A DNA stretch of 64,000 nt from Mactromeris polynyma (Eukaryota; Mollusca; Bivalvia; Venerida; Mactridae), in assembly GCA_032209605.1 (NCBI GenBank), contig JASFXZ010000014.1, forward strand, positions 16,449,231 through 16,513,230, in the 5' to 3' direction. The translations under genes were made by a program, and so were the position numbers. This document shows positions 13,386 to 25,220 of the stretch, piece after piece; the first letter of the stretch is position 1; the number at the start of each line of letters is the position of its first letter. Under the pieces are notes generated by a model. It was not told where the DNA came from, searched no databases, and saw only the letters and a program-made list of their open reading frames with translations.

Positions 13386-14141
13386 TTATTCCACCGCATT
13401 TTGAGTCTCTATATCTGTCGACCACACTCTGAGATTGTCTTTCAAAAGTTGCAATATTATTTCACTATCACTTCGATTGGTCATGTGATGGTGAGAATGT
13501 AGTAGATCCTCTTCACCAAGATGCATACTTTCTTTTGTCATTTCACAAGCTTTCTCGCACTCCTTAAGAATTTCGTGGTAAAATACCGAGAAATTTAGGA
13601 CAAGTCCTAAGCGTAAAGGATGGCTTGCTGGCAAATGCTCTTTTGCCAAGTCGAAGGCCTTTCTGTAAGCACTTCTGGCGTTTTCAAAGACAGGAGCACC
13701 AGGCGTGTTCCGGCTGAATTCTGCGAGATATCGGAAATAATCCCCTTTCATTTTCAGGTAAAATATTTGATTTTCTACATCAGTGGCACTTTCAAGATGT
13801 CTATCAACAGTTTCAATAACATCATTACAATCTCTTTTCAGTTCCTCTTCAATTTTTACCCTGTAATCTTTACACAAATCCCTCTTTCTATTAATTCCGT
13901 CAAAGTTATCTTCTATATTAGCAATAGTACGCCACGATGTTCTCTTTTCACCAACGTAGTTCTTGTAAGCCGTCGCCAGCAAATTTCTTTCATCAGAAGT
14001 CATCGTTGGTACTGATTTAGCAATTCTCATAATTTTGTCAACCATATCGCGCCATCTGCAGGCGTCCTCAGCAAGAAAGGCTTGATTTAACAAAACTCTT
14101 CTCTCTGAAGGAGTTAATGGCTCTATACGCGACTGTTCCAT
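13386..14141 (-). CDS. Divergent 14-3-3 protein, intronless (251 aa)
   Basis: A cytosolic dimeric adaptor that binds phosphoserine/threonine motifs; the family is recognised along its whole length. Visible signatures are DERNLLATAYKNYVG near residues 50-64, KGDYFRYLAEF, HPLRLGLVLNFSVFYHEIL and LLKDNLRVW. The phosphate-binding Lys-Arg-Arg-Tyr set is kept (AYKN, the R of GEKRTSW, RY of FRYLAEF), as are the Asn of LNFSVF and the Ser equivalent to zeta Ser58. Unusual points: the dimer-interface ERYDDM becomes CRWRDM, and the usual helix-I segment before LLxDNL is a His-rich stretch (HSHHH). The first ATG in frame is at 14141, with A at -3 and G at +4. The frame stays open upstream but without an ATG, and the TATA box at 14220 also points to this start. 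It is a single exon with no frameshift. Being a recent retrocopy is possible but unproven. Confidence 0.93.
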   Translation of the reverse strand: MEQSRIEPLTPSERRVLLNQAFLAEDACRWRDMVDKIMRIAKSVPTMTSDERNLLATAYKNYVGEKRTSWRTIANIEDNFDGINRKRDLCKDYRVKIEEELKRDCNDVIETVDRHLESATDVENQIFYLKMKGDYFRYLAEFSRNTPGAPVFENARSAYRKAFDLAKEHLPASHPLRLGLVLNFSVFYHEILKECEKACEMTKESMHLGEEDLLHSHHHMTNRSDSEIILQLLKDNLRVWSTDIETQNAVE

Positions 14142-14219
14142 CTTCACTGTGACCTTAAACTCCTTGATAATATCCTTCGTTATGTGAACCAGAAACTCGA
14201 AACTAGTCAAAATGTCCAG

Positions 14220-14226
14220 TTATATA
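14220..14226 (-). promoter_or_regulatory. TATA box of the divergent 14-3-3 gene
   Basis: On the minus strand TATATAA lies about 80 bases upstream of the ATG at 14141. Transcription would then start near 14190, leaving a 5' leader of about 50 bases. This argues against any longer N-terminus. Confidence 0.55.
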
Positions 14227-17200
14227 GCTAACCCAACACGAGAGACCGCCTTTCAAATTGTTTAGTGAAACGGAATGTGTATTTATTTAAACTTTCATCA
14301 ATGCTTACAAGTACCATAGAGGAACACTATATTTTCATTGATTATGCGCTGTCAGCTTCGGAACTGTAAAGGTTTTTCCTAGCACGAGATATACGTAGCA
14401 CTTGATAGACCTTCAGAAACCGGAATAAACAGCATTTGGCTATAGTTTCCTTCATACGCCGTTCTTAATATCCCATTCCATTCGATCCAAACTTCTAAAA
14501 CTTAAACAAACAAACGCCGTTTTTTTGCTTCAAAGATAAACAGTTAATTAATATGTTTTTCCGCTCGCTTTGAATTTTTATTCTTCACGTTTCACACAAC
14601 TTTTTTTTCGCCTTCGATTTTTAGTATCGATATTTGCAACAGTTTTTATTTGATCTAAGTGCCACTCTGAGAATCGTTGTTCTATTCCTAGCTGTTAGAG
14701 GTCGTAAACTGTCGATAAATGATTCGTCAATAGTTAAGTCTTCAATCGAGTTGTTTAACTCTCACGTTGTATTACTATTGTCTCCATGGCAGTCCTTTCA
14801 CTACTCAGCCTCTCTGTTTGTCTGTTACTTTTATGAACGCGGGATAGGCGTGTTTACAGTTCACAGAAACAACCTGTTGAATTCTCGTTCTTTTATATAA
14901 AAATAAGGTCCGAATTTAAACATATGTTTTCACAGAAAGTTTTCCATGTTTATGTTAGCAGTCAATAATTTATTTATTATCCGACGTTTTTGTTACTTTG
15001 AACTTTTTTAAATTTCACTGAATTGCAACAATTTTCAATTAGTTTTATGTTCACGTCCAATGTTTTCTTATTTAGTTCGTTTAAGAAATCAATAACAGAT
15101 GGTTTATCAATGCATTGACATGTTTTCACTCTACGTTTTTTCTTAATTATTTTAAGATGAAATGATAATCCCCATCAATTTTCTTTTGAAATAATTGACA
15201 CAATTCTCTTGGGTTCAGGTTTGAAGGTTTAAACACTCGATCGTCTCAAAATGTTAAATAAATTTTGATATATCGATTCCAATATCAGACATGAAATGAA
15301 TAGAATCCGCAATGGCAAGTTTTTTCGTATCTATGTTTTTACATAACGTCCAATCTATTATCAGATATCGTGTTCTATTGATATTATGAATGTAATCCCG
15401 GTGTCAATTTTCCACTGAACAGTTTCACCTCGGAGTGATATATTATACCTTAATAATTGTGTTGTTATAACCATGTACAATTGTGTACATATCTGCTATT
15501 TTTATATTATAGTTCCCTGATAAGACATTGGTTTAAAGCGGCTGCTCCCTGGGATTATGAAAAAATCGCAAACTTTTGAGAATCGCCATAATCCTTCTTG
15601 AACAGGTGGTTACATCACTGTTTAATAAATTTGTATAATTTGTATGTTTTTAATAAATTCATGGATGTCATGGAGAAACTCAATATTTTAACAATGTTCG
15701 GTCTTGTGTCGCGCATATCTCCAGAAGTGTATGAGCCAGAGCCAAACCTTACAGAAATGTTAACCAGCATGTGAAGCTGTGCACCTGTGGTTTGTGGCTG
15801 TGCCTAACAGCAGAGTTATGTCCCTTGATTGTGTTAATGTATATCATACAGAGAGTGAACAGGTTTGTACAAGCTGGTAACACAGGAACACTTGTTAACT
15901 AATATTAGACCTTTCGTCAACAACAAAATCACCGACATTTAGACACCTATTTTCTTCTATTTGAGACTATGGACTATCAAACTGTTACAAACGGTCAGTA
16001 ATTAACGGATTATCGAAAGAGACAAAATGTCATCACCCGACGATAAACAATTATATTAGCACCCCCCAATATACACAATGACACTTTTACAAGCGCGTAT
16101 ATTTCAACAACAACAACAACATCCTTTATTACTCTCATACTATCTTACACAAATCGGGGTCGTCAAATAAATAAACAAACAACAATTTTTATTTTTCATA
16201 ATTTTTTTATTAAGTATAATTTTTCGAATATTCGAATATTGAAACAGGATTCGAATATTCGAAAATAAAACGAATATTCGAATATTCGTTGACATCCCTA
16301 AATATTACTGATCACGGAACGTAACTGCAATATTGTATGAATACCAATATAACACTACCTTTATAAATGCTGTGAACATTGTTTCGAGCGGTCCACTCAG
16401 GAGCAACCAGTTCTCTTCATCAACATTATCATTGTCTCTGTGTAACAGCAACATCTTTTCAACAGCAGCTAAACTCTGCGCCTCTCAAAGCGTGTTCCCA
16501 CCGAGAGACTTAAATAAAAGAAAGTGTGCATGGAATAATATGGACATTTTTCAATACCAATGGGACTAAACAGGGACATATTTGGTACCAACAGAAAGAC
16601 AATTTTAATTTCTGTCTGATGGTTTATTTTTTGTTGTCTATATTGCATCTTGATGGGTATATTATAGGTGTTTGCCCCATGGTATCGAAAAATGTTCATA
16701 TTATCCCATGTACACTTTCATTTTCGACTCGATCTACGTAAAATTACGGCTGTCGGCTGAAGTCAATTGATACATTTCTCTGTCCTTCACAAAGCATGAC
16801 ACAATTTCTTTAAAATCGTATTTAATCTTTTCAAAAATGCCTTTAGCACTTTTTTGAAGTCCACAGATTTGTAGCGAAATTAAACGGTGACAGTTTTAAA
16901 GTGTGTTATGTGATAAATCCATTATTGAATGGAATTGTGTGGCATTGATTTGACAGCTCGAGATAATAAAACTACAATTTTTACTAATTATATCAATATT
17001 TATTTACCATTATTTAGCCACCGTTCTTGTATTGAATATCAATATACCCGGTCTGACTGAAGTAACAATAGCTATATAGGTAGTAAAATATTTGTATCGG
17101 AAACAAGAAGTTATTATAAAATATTTAAGCTTTTGAAAGGTCAAGCATAAGATTTTGATACTATGGAGTCTCCTTCAGATTTAAGTTAAGTATCCTAAGT

Positions 17201-17589
17201 TCGTCAAAGATAAGTATTTTTATTTTTAGTAAAATCTCACTGAAACACCACCTCGAAATTAGGACCACCTCTTTAATAAGTCCATATGGTTTGATGGACC
17301 AGTTTTTAATGTTTCGTCTGTATTTCAACTCGATAATCACAGCACTTCATAACTAAACCAATGTTGGTCAATTATTGAGATTTCGATGTTTATAGAATGA
17401 CTAACGCTGATTTTCCTGTCGTGAGAAGGGAAGAACGGGGGAATGGACTGTAAAACGTATCATTATTTTATCTATGATTCATAAAGCATTGATGAAGAAA
17501 CTTTTACAAACTTTTACAAACTTTAAGAAAAAAAGTTCAATGTTCTGACTTACCAGGACTTCGAGAGTTAAGAATAATTTGATAAAACT
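14227..17589. other. Intergenic stretch, repeats only
   Basis: No gene is supported. Items seen: dispersed-repeat sequence at about 15520-15860 (ATATCTCCAGAAGTGTATGA, GAGTTATGTCCCTTG) that resembles 6490-6610; palindromic TTCGAATATTCG repeats at 16218-16290; a GAGCAACC-type MITE fragment at about 16390-16505; and a degraded AAGACCACC-type MITE at about 17228-17392. Confidence 0.5.
16218..16290. repeat. Palindromic TTCGAATATTCG cluster
   Basis: Three blocks of the self-complementary sequence TCGAATATTCGA, or close variants, fall within about 70 bp. They are followed by GTTGACATCCCT. The arrangement looks like the end of a non-autonomous DNA transposon, but I could not find the other terminus. 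Confidence 0.5.
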
Positions 17590-17662
17590 TGGTTCCGCTG
17601 GGGCTCGAACCCAGGACCTCTCGCGTGTGAAGCGAGCGTGATAACCACTACACTACGGAACC
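17590..17662 (-). tRNA. tRNA-Val (CAC)
   Basis: The minus strand folds into a full cloverleaf. The acceptor stem is GGTTCCG/CGGAACC with discriminator A. The D arm follows TAGTGTAGTGGTTATCAC. The anticodon stem CTCGC/GCGAG encloses loop TTCACAC, giving anticodon CAC (codon GTG). The T arm contains GGTTCGAGCCC (box B). TTTT follows within a few bases of the 3' end as a Pol III terminator. It has no intron and no mismatch in the stems. It is an isolated copy between the two 14-3-3 genes. Confidence 0.96.
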
Positions 17663-17899
17663 AAGTGACATGTGCTTGAGCTTTACACATCACAGTAAGG
17701 CCTTCGTATTTTTTACAAGCTTATCTATAATCTGGCGACCAATACATTTATATAAAATTACAACATCGTGTAACGATCATTCATGGAATGGAACAGCTGT
17801 GTTAGGATTTTATTGTTTGTGTCGTTTTCATTCATAATCTTGAATATAATATTAAGTATAATTTGTCTTCATTTATATTTCGTGTTTTATACCATTTTC

Positions 17900-19806
17900 T
17901 TCATACTGCTGTTACTGCTAGCAACGCTAACTCCTACACAGATTGTACCACGAGTAGTGGTAGGTGCAGTCATACTGCTGTTACTGCTAGCAACGCTAAC
18001 TCCTACACAGATTGTACCACTAGTAGTGGTAGATGCAGTCATACTGCTGTAACTGCTAGCAACGCTAACTCCTACACAGATTGTACCACGTGTAGTGGTA
18101 GGTGCAGTCATACTGCTGTTACTGCTAGCAACGCTAACTCCTACACAGATTGTACCGCGAGTAGTGGTAGTTGCAGTCATACTGCTGTTACTGCTAGCAA
18201 CGCTAACTCCTACACAGATTGTACCGCGAGTAGTGGTAGGTGCAGTCATACTGCTGTTACTGCTAGCAACGCTAACTCCTACACAGATTGTACCACTAGT
18301 AGTGGTAGATGCAGTCATACTGCTGTAACTGCTAGCAACGCTAACTCCTACACAGATTGTACCACGTGTAGTGGTAGGTGCAGTCATACTGCTGTTACTG
18401 CTAGCAACGCTAACTCCTACACAGATTGTACGACGAGTAGTGGTAGGTGCAGTCATACTGCTGTTACTGCTAGCAACGCTAACTCCTACACAGATTGTAC
18501 CACGAGTAGTGGTAGGTGCAGTCATACTGCTGTTACTGCTAGCAACGCTAACTCCTACACAGATTGTACGACGAGTAGTGGTAGGTGCAGTCATACTGCT
18601 GTTACTGCTAGCAACGCTAACTCCTACACAGATTGTACCGCGACTAGTGGTGGGTGCAGTCATACTGCTGTTACTGCTAGCAACGCTAACTCCTACACAG
18701 ATTGTACGACGAGTAGTGGTAGGTGCAGTCATACTGCTGTTACTGCCAGCAACGCTAACTCACACACAGATTTACCACGAGTAGTGGTAGGTGCAGTCAT
18801 ACTGCTGTTACTGCCAGCAACGCTAACTCACACACAGATTTACCACGAGTAGTGGTAGGTGCAGTCATACTGCTGTTAATGGTGGTAACGCTAACTCACA
18901 CACAGATTGTACCACGAGTAGTGGTAGGTGCAGTCATACTGCTGTTACTGCTAGCAACGCTTACTCCTACACAGATTGTACCGCGAGTAGTGGTAGATGC
19001 AGTCATACTGCTGTTAATGGTGGTAACGCTAACTCACACACAGATTGTACCACGAGTAGTGGTAGGTGCAGTCATACTGCTGTTACTGCTAGCAACGCTT
19101 ACTCCTACACAGATTGTACCGCGAGTAGTGGTAGATGCAGTCATACTGCTGTTACTGCTAGCAACGCTTACTCCTACACAGATTTACCACGAGTAGTGGT
19201 AGGTGCAGTCATACTGCTGTTAATGGTGGTAACGCTAACTCACACACAGATTGTACCACGAGTAGTGGTAGGTGCAGTCATACTGCTGTTACTGCTAGCA
19301 ACGCTTACTCCTACACAGATTGTACCGCGAGTAGTGGTAGGTGCAGTCATACTGCTGTTAATGGTGGTAACGCTAACTCACACACAGATTGTACCGCGAG
19401 TAGTGGTAGGTGCAGTCATACTGCTGTTACTGCTAGCAACGCTTACTCCTACACAGATTGTACCGCGAGTAGTGGTAGGTGCAGTCATACTTCTGTTACT
19501 GCTGGTAACGCTAACTCCTACACAGATTGTACCACGAGTAGTGGTAGGTGCAGTCATACTTCTGTTACTGCTGGTAACGCTAACTCACGCACAGATTGTA
19601 CCACGAGTAGTGGTAGAAGCAGTCATACTGCTGTTACTGCCAGCAACGCTAACTCACGCACAGATTGTACCACGAGTAGTGGTAGATGCAGTCATACTGC
19701 TGTTAATGGTGGTAACGCTAACTCACACACAGATTGTACCACGAGTAGTGGTAGGTGCAGTCATACTGCTGTTACTGGTGGTAACGATAACTCATACACA
19801 GATTGA
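17900..19806. repeat. 69-bp minisatellite, about 27 copies
   Basis: The unit is 69 bp (23 codons) and contains GCTAGCAACGCTAACTCC, ACACAGATTGTACCACGAG and TAGTGGTAGGTGCAGTCAT. Because 69 is a multiple of three and the unit lacks stops in several frames, long frames open on both strands. The plus-strand 23-aa repeat (AVTASNANSYTDCTTSSGRC) is one example. Single-base deletions (GATTTACC for GATTGTACC) near 18771, 18839 and 19182 shift the frame. After about 18850 the array alternates TACTGCTAGC and TAATGGTGGT subtypes, a 138-bp higher-order repeat. I call it non-coding satellite DNA. Confidence 0.9.
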
Positions 19807-19907
19807 AATGCACGGATGATATTTATTTCCCTTGTAACAGTCAGAAAGTTATTATCTTTCATGTTTTAATTTGATATATTTGTATGTCTTTTTAAACAAA
19901 ATCAAAT

Positions 19908-20290
19908 TACAGCGCAACCTCTACAGAGCGGCCCTCTCTTGATCAACAAACTCTTTTCAATAAAATTATAAATTTCCTTCGAAGTATTTTCACACTCTTT
20001 TGACCCCTCTAGAGAATCAGTTTCATAAAAAAAACAGATAAAATGTTCATCTCCCTAAGGGCTTTCCTCTGAAAAGGTTTTTTGTAACAACAAGGTAACA
20101 ACACTGTACAGTAAAATCTCATTAATAAGACCACCCTTGGGACCCTTGAAAACTGGTCTTAATATGGAGGTGGTCTTAATATCTCAATGTTGAATAAAAA
20201 GCAAAACAGTGAAAATGGACTTGAAAAGTGTGTTCTTAATATTGAGGTGGTCTTACTATTGAGGTGGTCTTTAAGTGAGATTGTATTGTA
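19908..20290. mobile_element. Two abutting MITEs sharing one TA
   Basis: The first element (19908-20108) starts TACAGCGCAACCTC and ends AACAACACTGTA. The second (20107-20290) starts TACAGTAAAATCTC and ends GAGATTGTATTGTA, with GAGGTGGTCTT repeats inside. The final TA of one is the first TA of the other. They belong to the two main MITE families of the window. Confidence 0.65.
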
Positions 20291-20859
20291 TATACACTGT
20301 CTCTCTACAGTTTATTTACAAGAGTGTAGGCCTTTGGCCCATGAATCACATAGTATTGTATAATACAGAATATAATAATTGTATTGAGTTGTAAATGTGA
20401 GATGAGAACCATTGCGTCGTTTGGTCCACTGCCCCTTGAGATTCCTTTGAAGATTACAAAACCTTATGATCTTCTGTTTGGCAGAGAGGTCAAGTCAGCT
20501 TTAGACGAAAACGATTGCAGTCGTACCTTTTATTATTTTAACTCGTATATTTTGAAATCGGAATGAATCGTAATACCGTACGTAAATGATATTTTTATAT
20601 AAAAAGTCAGGTGAAAGTCATAGAGAAATGCTCCGGTAGTCTCGTATTTGAATGAGAACCGTTTAATAAAAAAAGATGCATTTACCGTGATCATAAGAGT
20701 ATTTGAAAAATAAAAAGGTTATAGCCAAAAATGTCAACTGCTCCCTCTATATCGCTCTTATCGGAAAAGCGACATATTGTTGTACATGAATAATGCAAAA
20801 TGGGTTCAAGTTACGTTGTGGATCCAATTACAATATAAAATAGTAAACAACCTTACTTT

Positions 20860-21270
20860 TTACTGACAGTTCCAAGGCTGTAATTCGCTATATGATTGTT
20901 GTTTCTGTTTGTGTTATGAATGTTTTATGTTTCCCTTTCCCCTATGCAATTCTGTCACTTTATACAGTGTTCAGAGTGTTTCCTGCCCAATTTTGGCCTA
21001 TTGTGGCCAGTTGTCTTGAATTGTCCTGTGAGCTTTTCCATCCATTAATTCCCCCCTCCCCCTCCTTTTACTGTCCACTTTGATTCCATTAATTATTCCT
21101 TATGGTCTGTTGGGCCGTTCCATTTGCATCTGTTCCTTAATATGTATACAGTTTGACCTCCTTAGGTGCGTTATGTTTTGTGGATTGTTGTTTTTCCTGA
21201 GGTCTGCGTGGGGAGGTATTGTCTTGTGTATGTGGCGTTCCCCGTAGTTACGTATTCTCTCTGTTTAGTT
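20860..21270 (+). repeat. Dispersed repeat copy (TTATTCCTTATGGTCTG family)
   Basis: The stretch contains TTATTCCTTATGGTCTGTTG, GGTCTGCGTGGGGAGG and TTGTCTTGTGTATGTGGCG. Matching segments in the same order occur at about 45640-45830 (plus). Reverse complements occur at about 38400-38520 and 25735-25800. The family is unknown to me and no terminal structure is visible. Confidence 0.5.
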
Positions 21271-21912
21271 ATAATGATAATACAAAAAGGCTACTGAGTC
21301 ATACATCAAATAACTGAAGTGTTAAATTCGCTTGTGTTGTCAATCGTTTAAAAATAAATCCCAATGTATGTTTTTAAACTAATGTATATCATTTATGTTT
21401 AAACAACAAATATCATTGTATTTTAGCTTCTACAACATACTGCCATTACATTTATATTCATGTACAGTTTTCATGTACTAGAAGAACTAAATACTGTTTA
21501 TTGTATATATGGTTGTATATCATGTGTAGGCTAAACTGTTGGGCGTCACGCCTTATGTTAAATTTATATCTATGTTTTGAAAATAAGTTTTCAGACTCAT
21601 TACTTTGTTTAATATTAACGTATAGGCATCCTTCGTCTAAAATGTTGACTAAGCGAATGTGTAGCAAATATAAATATATGATATTACTTATGTTTTGACG
21701 ATGCTTTCCGGAAATACCCGACGCATTACCGACATTCTCTGTATCGAACACAATCGTCTAATCAGTCAGATTTTAGTGTCAATTGATGTGTCAATATATT
21801 GTACGTACTCTTTTTCTCATTTACTCGTTACTAACATGATACATACTCATTGAAATGATATGACCAATATCTTAAATCACTGCCCACTTCATCCACACCC
21901 ATCTTAGTCATT

Positions 21913-21922
21913 TATATAAATA
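21913..21922 (+). promoter_or_regulatory. Possible TATA box of the canonical 14-3-3 gene
   Basis: TATATAAATA lies 461 bases upstream of the ATG at 22383. If used, it implies a leader of about 430 bases with upstream ATGs, or an intron in the leader. Weakly supported. Confidence 0.3.
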
Positions 21923-22382
21923 CGAGCATCATATTTTTGAAACAGGTCACGTATCGAAAGTGGTATAGAACAGAATTCAGCCGAATGAGACGATAACATT
22001 TCGAGCAGACGACAAATATCGTTTTAGTTTATTCTTCCGACGCAAAAATAATGAAGTCGTCTTAATACATTCATAAAAAACTGCATCAGTGCGCGCAGGG
22101 ATTTGTTGATCGATTTGATGAACTATCAAATTATATCGTTGAGCAAAATTGTACGGCGAATGCTATTATTGATCCGCGTTGCACGGCTGGTTGCTCGTGT
22201 ATCATACCATCCCGACAATAACATACACTTCACTCCTTTAAATATAATTATACACATAACTGGCATACCTCCAGATTATATTAGTGCAAACTTAGATACT
22301 TAACGCGTTTCAGAGTGACAGTGTACTGACTTTTTCCTTGGATTAATACAGTGATTTTTGGGGCGACATTTGTGGGACAAAA

Positions 22383-23111
22383 ATGGCAGATATGGATAGA
22401 AGTGAGGCCATATTTAAGGCTAAGATAGCTGAACAGACTGAGAGATATGACGACATGGCGGCATTTATGAAGTATGTCGCGAATCAGGAACAAGAATTAA
22501 GTCACGAGGAAAGGAACTTACTGTCTGTGGCGTACAAGAATGTGGTTGGTGCCCGTAGATCTTCGTGGAGAGTGATGTCCAGCATTGAAGTGAAAGATAG
22601 AGTGGACGAGCGGGAGGTTAAAGCGGCGAGAGAATATCGAGAAAAGGTTGAAAAAGAACTTACTGAACTATGTCATGAAGTTATTCAACTACTAAATGAT
22701 AAATTGATCCCCAACGCCTCACAGCCCGAAGCAAAAGTGTTCTGCATGAAAATGAAAGGAGATTATTACCGTTATCTCGCTGAGGTTAGCTCTGAGAAAG
22801 AAGAAATTGTTGACATGTCTAAAGAAGCATACGAAGAAGCATCGAACGAAGCGGCAACTAATTTAAAACCCACACATCCTACCCGCCTTGGTTTAGCGCT
22901 GAATTACTCTGTGTTCCATTATGAGATAGTGAACGATTCCAGTAAGGCATGCGAGCTTGCAAAGAACGCGTTCGACCTCGCCATAGCTGAACTAGACAAC
23001 CTTAAGGAGGATGCATATAAGGATAGCACTTTGATCTTGCAATTGTTGAGAGATAACCTCACTTTGTGGAGAAGTGAAGCGGACCAGGAAGCTGTCGCCG
23101 ATGATGAATAG
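22383..23111 (+). CDS. 14-3-3 protein, canonical type, intronless (242 aa)
   Basis: A cytosolic homodimer or heterodimer that binds phosphorylated client proteins. The N-terminal dimer helix [11 protein letters not shown] is present. [20 protein letters not shown] gives Lys49/Arg56 and Ser58 (zeta numbering), and [10 protein letters not shown] gives Arg127/Tyr128. [18 protein letters not shown] and the helix-I signature [17 protein letters not shown] follow. The tail is short and acidic (EAVADDE). The length matches the family (about 245 aa). The start is the only sensible one: AAAATGG, 10 residues before the conserved helix. The whole frame is one exon, whereas 14-3-3 genes in most animals have introns. 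It points away from the minus-strand 14-3-3 gene 8 kb to the left and is far more conserved than that copy. Confidence 0.96.
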   Translation: MADMDRSEAIFKAKIAEQTERYDDMAAFMKYVANQEQELSHEERNLLSVAYKNVVGARRSSWRVMSSIEVKDRVDEREVKAAREYREKVEKELTELCHEVIQLLNDKLIPNASQPEAKVFCMKMKGDYYRYLAEVSSEKEEIVDMSKEAYEEASNEAATNLKPTHPTRLGLALNYSVFHYEIVNDSSKACELAKNAFDLAIAELDNLKEDAYKDSTLILQLLRDNLTLWRSEADQEAVADDE

Positions 23112-23283
23112 CTTTCCATAATTGGCATCATAAACATTTTGTTTTAGAATTCAGAGACTAAGAGAGATTATATATTGAATTCAAGTCCCACGTGATCCAA
23201 TTTTGCTGGATTATTTATACATGTGTGACATAAAATAATAACTATTTGGACCATAAACTGACATCGAGTTAGATAGATACGGG

Positions 23284-23289
23284 AATAAA
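23284..23289 (+). terminator. Putative poly(A) signal of the canonical 14-3-3 gene
   Basis: AATAAA lies about 170 bases after the TAG stop. It is the first canonical hexamer I see downstream. Confidence 0.45.
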
Positions 23290-23669
23290 TCAAGTAAGTG
23301 CGAATGGATTTACTTACTGACGCATAGGATTTCGAATAAGATACTGGGAGTTTGATTAAGTGAGTTGAAATGTGGAACAAGTATTTTGATGTTTTACATG
23401 GAATGAAAAGGCTGGAAAAAACTAAAATGGAGACAATTTATTCAGAACAATGATTGAAATACATAAAATATGGTCTATTAAAAATGTGTTACTATGGACT
23501 CAACTGTTTTGTTTTAATGTAGTCTTATATTGCTGAACTGTGCGAAAATACACCAACACATGAAAGACATCGATATTAGACAGCAGTTGCTGAAAGTTAC
23601 ACTTCAGACATATCTAATAACGATGTTGTCATATGCTTTCATTGTACATGCTTTTGTTTTGTTTGTTTT

Positions 23670-23936
23670 ATCGAGTTTAACACCATTTTCAATATTTTTT
23701 ATTAGTTCTACATGCCGGTCAGTTGACCTAACCAATGTTCCTGGAGTCAGTTATCAACCAGTAATCATTTACCCTTCGGCACGCAGTGGTCAACTTCTCC
23801 ACATGAATCAGAAGTGGAGTAGAAATTATCATAAACAAATATTACAGTAGGACACGCCCTGCCCCGCCCGGAATCGAACCAGGACCTCCCGGGTGACTGC
23901 CCAGAGCTCTACCTGCTGAGCTAACCGTACGAGGCC
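23670..23936 (-). mobile_element. tRNA-derived SINE, nearly full length
   Basis: On the minus strand a tRNA-like head contains TTAGCTCAGCAGGTAGAGCT (box A) and GGTTCGATTCC (box B). The shared SINE body follows (TGGAGAAGTTGACCACTG, TTACTGGTTGATAAC, GAACATTGGTTAGGTCAA) and ends near TTGAAAATGGTGTTAAA. The head does not form a proper acceptor stem when the D arm is placed, so it is not called a tRNA gene. Confidence 0.72.
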
Positions 23937-24984
23937 AGCATACTTAGACCAGGAATCAATGTTGTGAAACCATTGTTCATCGTTTGTGAGGTGATACTGT
24001 ACGTGTTACTCTTTCAGAGCATTGTTTACTAAACCTTTCAAATATAGTCAACTCTGTCTTCAATGACCACCTATTGGAAGTGTAAAATTTGATTTATTTT
24101 TGTGCATGGTATGTATAAACAGATTAAGATACGTATATGGTATTTTAATTTGAAAGATGAAACGTGTCCTTTAAATACAGGGTCTATAATATGTGTGGTC
24201 TTTATAACAGGGAGGTCTTTATACCTGTTGTTTTTTTTATTTGAATGTGATCCTTGTGACCTCGTGGTTGGTTTGCCTGTGTTGACTGTACATTTGCATA
24301 GTATTGTGTTTCAGTCATGTACGAAACAGTCTAGTATAAAGACCATCGCTTAATTGGTTTCATTAAGCACGTGTTAAGGCCATTATAAGTTGATCGCTAG
24401 GTTATCATCAATTATTCTGAAGGTGTCAGAGATCCATGTTTGTTTCGTACTAATTTTCTGCAGCCTGACAGTTAATATATATATATTTCGTTAGGAAAAC
24501 AAAATATGCTGTGGTGGTCGGAATATTGTGGCTATAAATTCACTAAGACATTCACAAGCTATGGGCAAAATAGTATTTTTTGTAATGACGAGTCGTTTCA
24601 AACTTATTTATTTTGTTATCAATTAGATTCTACTTTATTCCGAATACATTACGTATACGATTAACATCAAATAATGTTAACAGCTGTTCAATGTTATAAG
24701 TGATTTTCATGATGCAAAATGTTCTATGTTAGTCTGTTGAACTAAGAAATGAGTGTTCAAAATCCGTGAACTTTTGTAATATATTTTGATAGCTTTACAT
24801 ATTTTATCACGAGACATTTCAATACGTCTAGAATTAATGTAATCAACTGGATTGACCTATCCATATCGCTAGATCGTACAAAGTTATGTACGAGTCAGTG
24901 CAGTCACCTCCCCGATCGTAATTATGTCCGAGTCTGCACAGTATATTATCAGCAATAAAAGTATGAAACTCGCCATTGTTGTTT

Positions 24985-25220
24985 GTACTGTAAAACTTCA
25001 CCTAAATACCACCTCAATAATAAGAACATCTCAATAATAAGACCACCTCAATAATAAGACCACCTCAATAATAAGACCACCTCCATAATAAGACCACCTC
25101 GACATTGGAAGCACAATTTTCAAGTTGATTTTCACTATTTTGCTCTTTATTCAACCTCAGTATTAGAAGACCAGTTTTCAAGAGTCCCAAGGGTGGTATT
25201 ATTATTGAGGTTTTATTGTA
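24985..25220. mobile_element. MITE with expanded 18-bp internal repeat
   Basis: The ends are TACTGTAAAACTTC and GAGGTTTTATTGTA. The unit AATAAGACCACCTCAAT is tandemly repeated about five times at 25015-25100. Internal expansion of this kind is not seen in the other copies of the family here. Confidence 0.7.

Noticed and set aside
13386..14210. A 274-aa version of the divergent 14-3-3 with 23 extra N-terminal residues
   Set aside because: The upstream codon is TTG, not ATG. The TATA box at 14220 places the transcription start inside that extension.
17863..18852. A 329-aa Ser/Thr/Asn repeat protein in the 69-bp array
   Set aside because: All frames are open because the unit is 69 bp. One-base deletions later in the array shift the frame, and no splice or start context supports expression.
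23867..23936. A tRNA gene on the minus strand
   Set aside because: Box A and box B are present, but once the D arm is placed the acceptor stem does not pair. The sequence runs into a SINE body shared with other copies.
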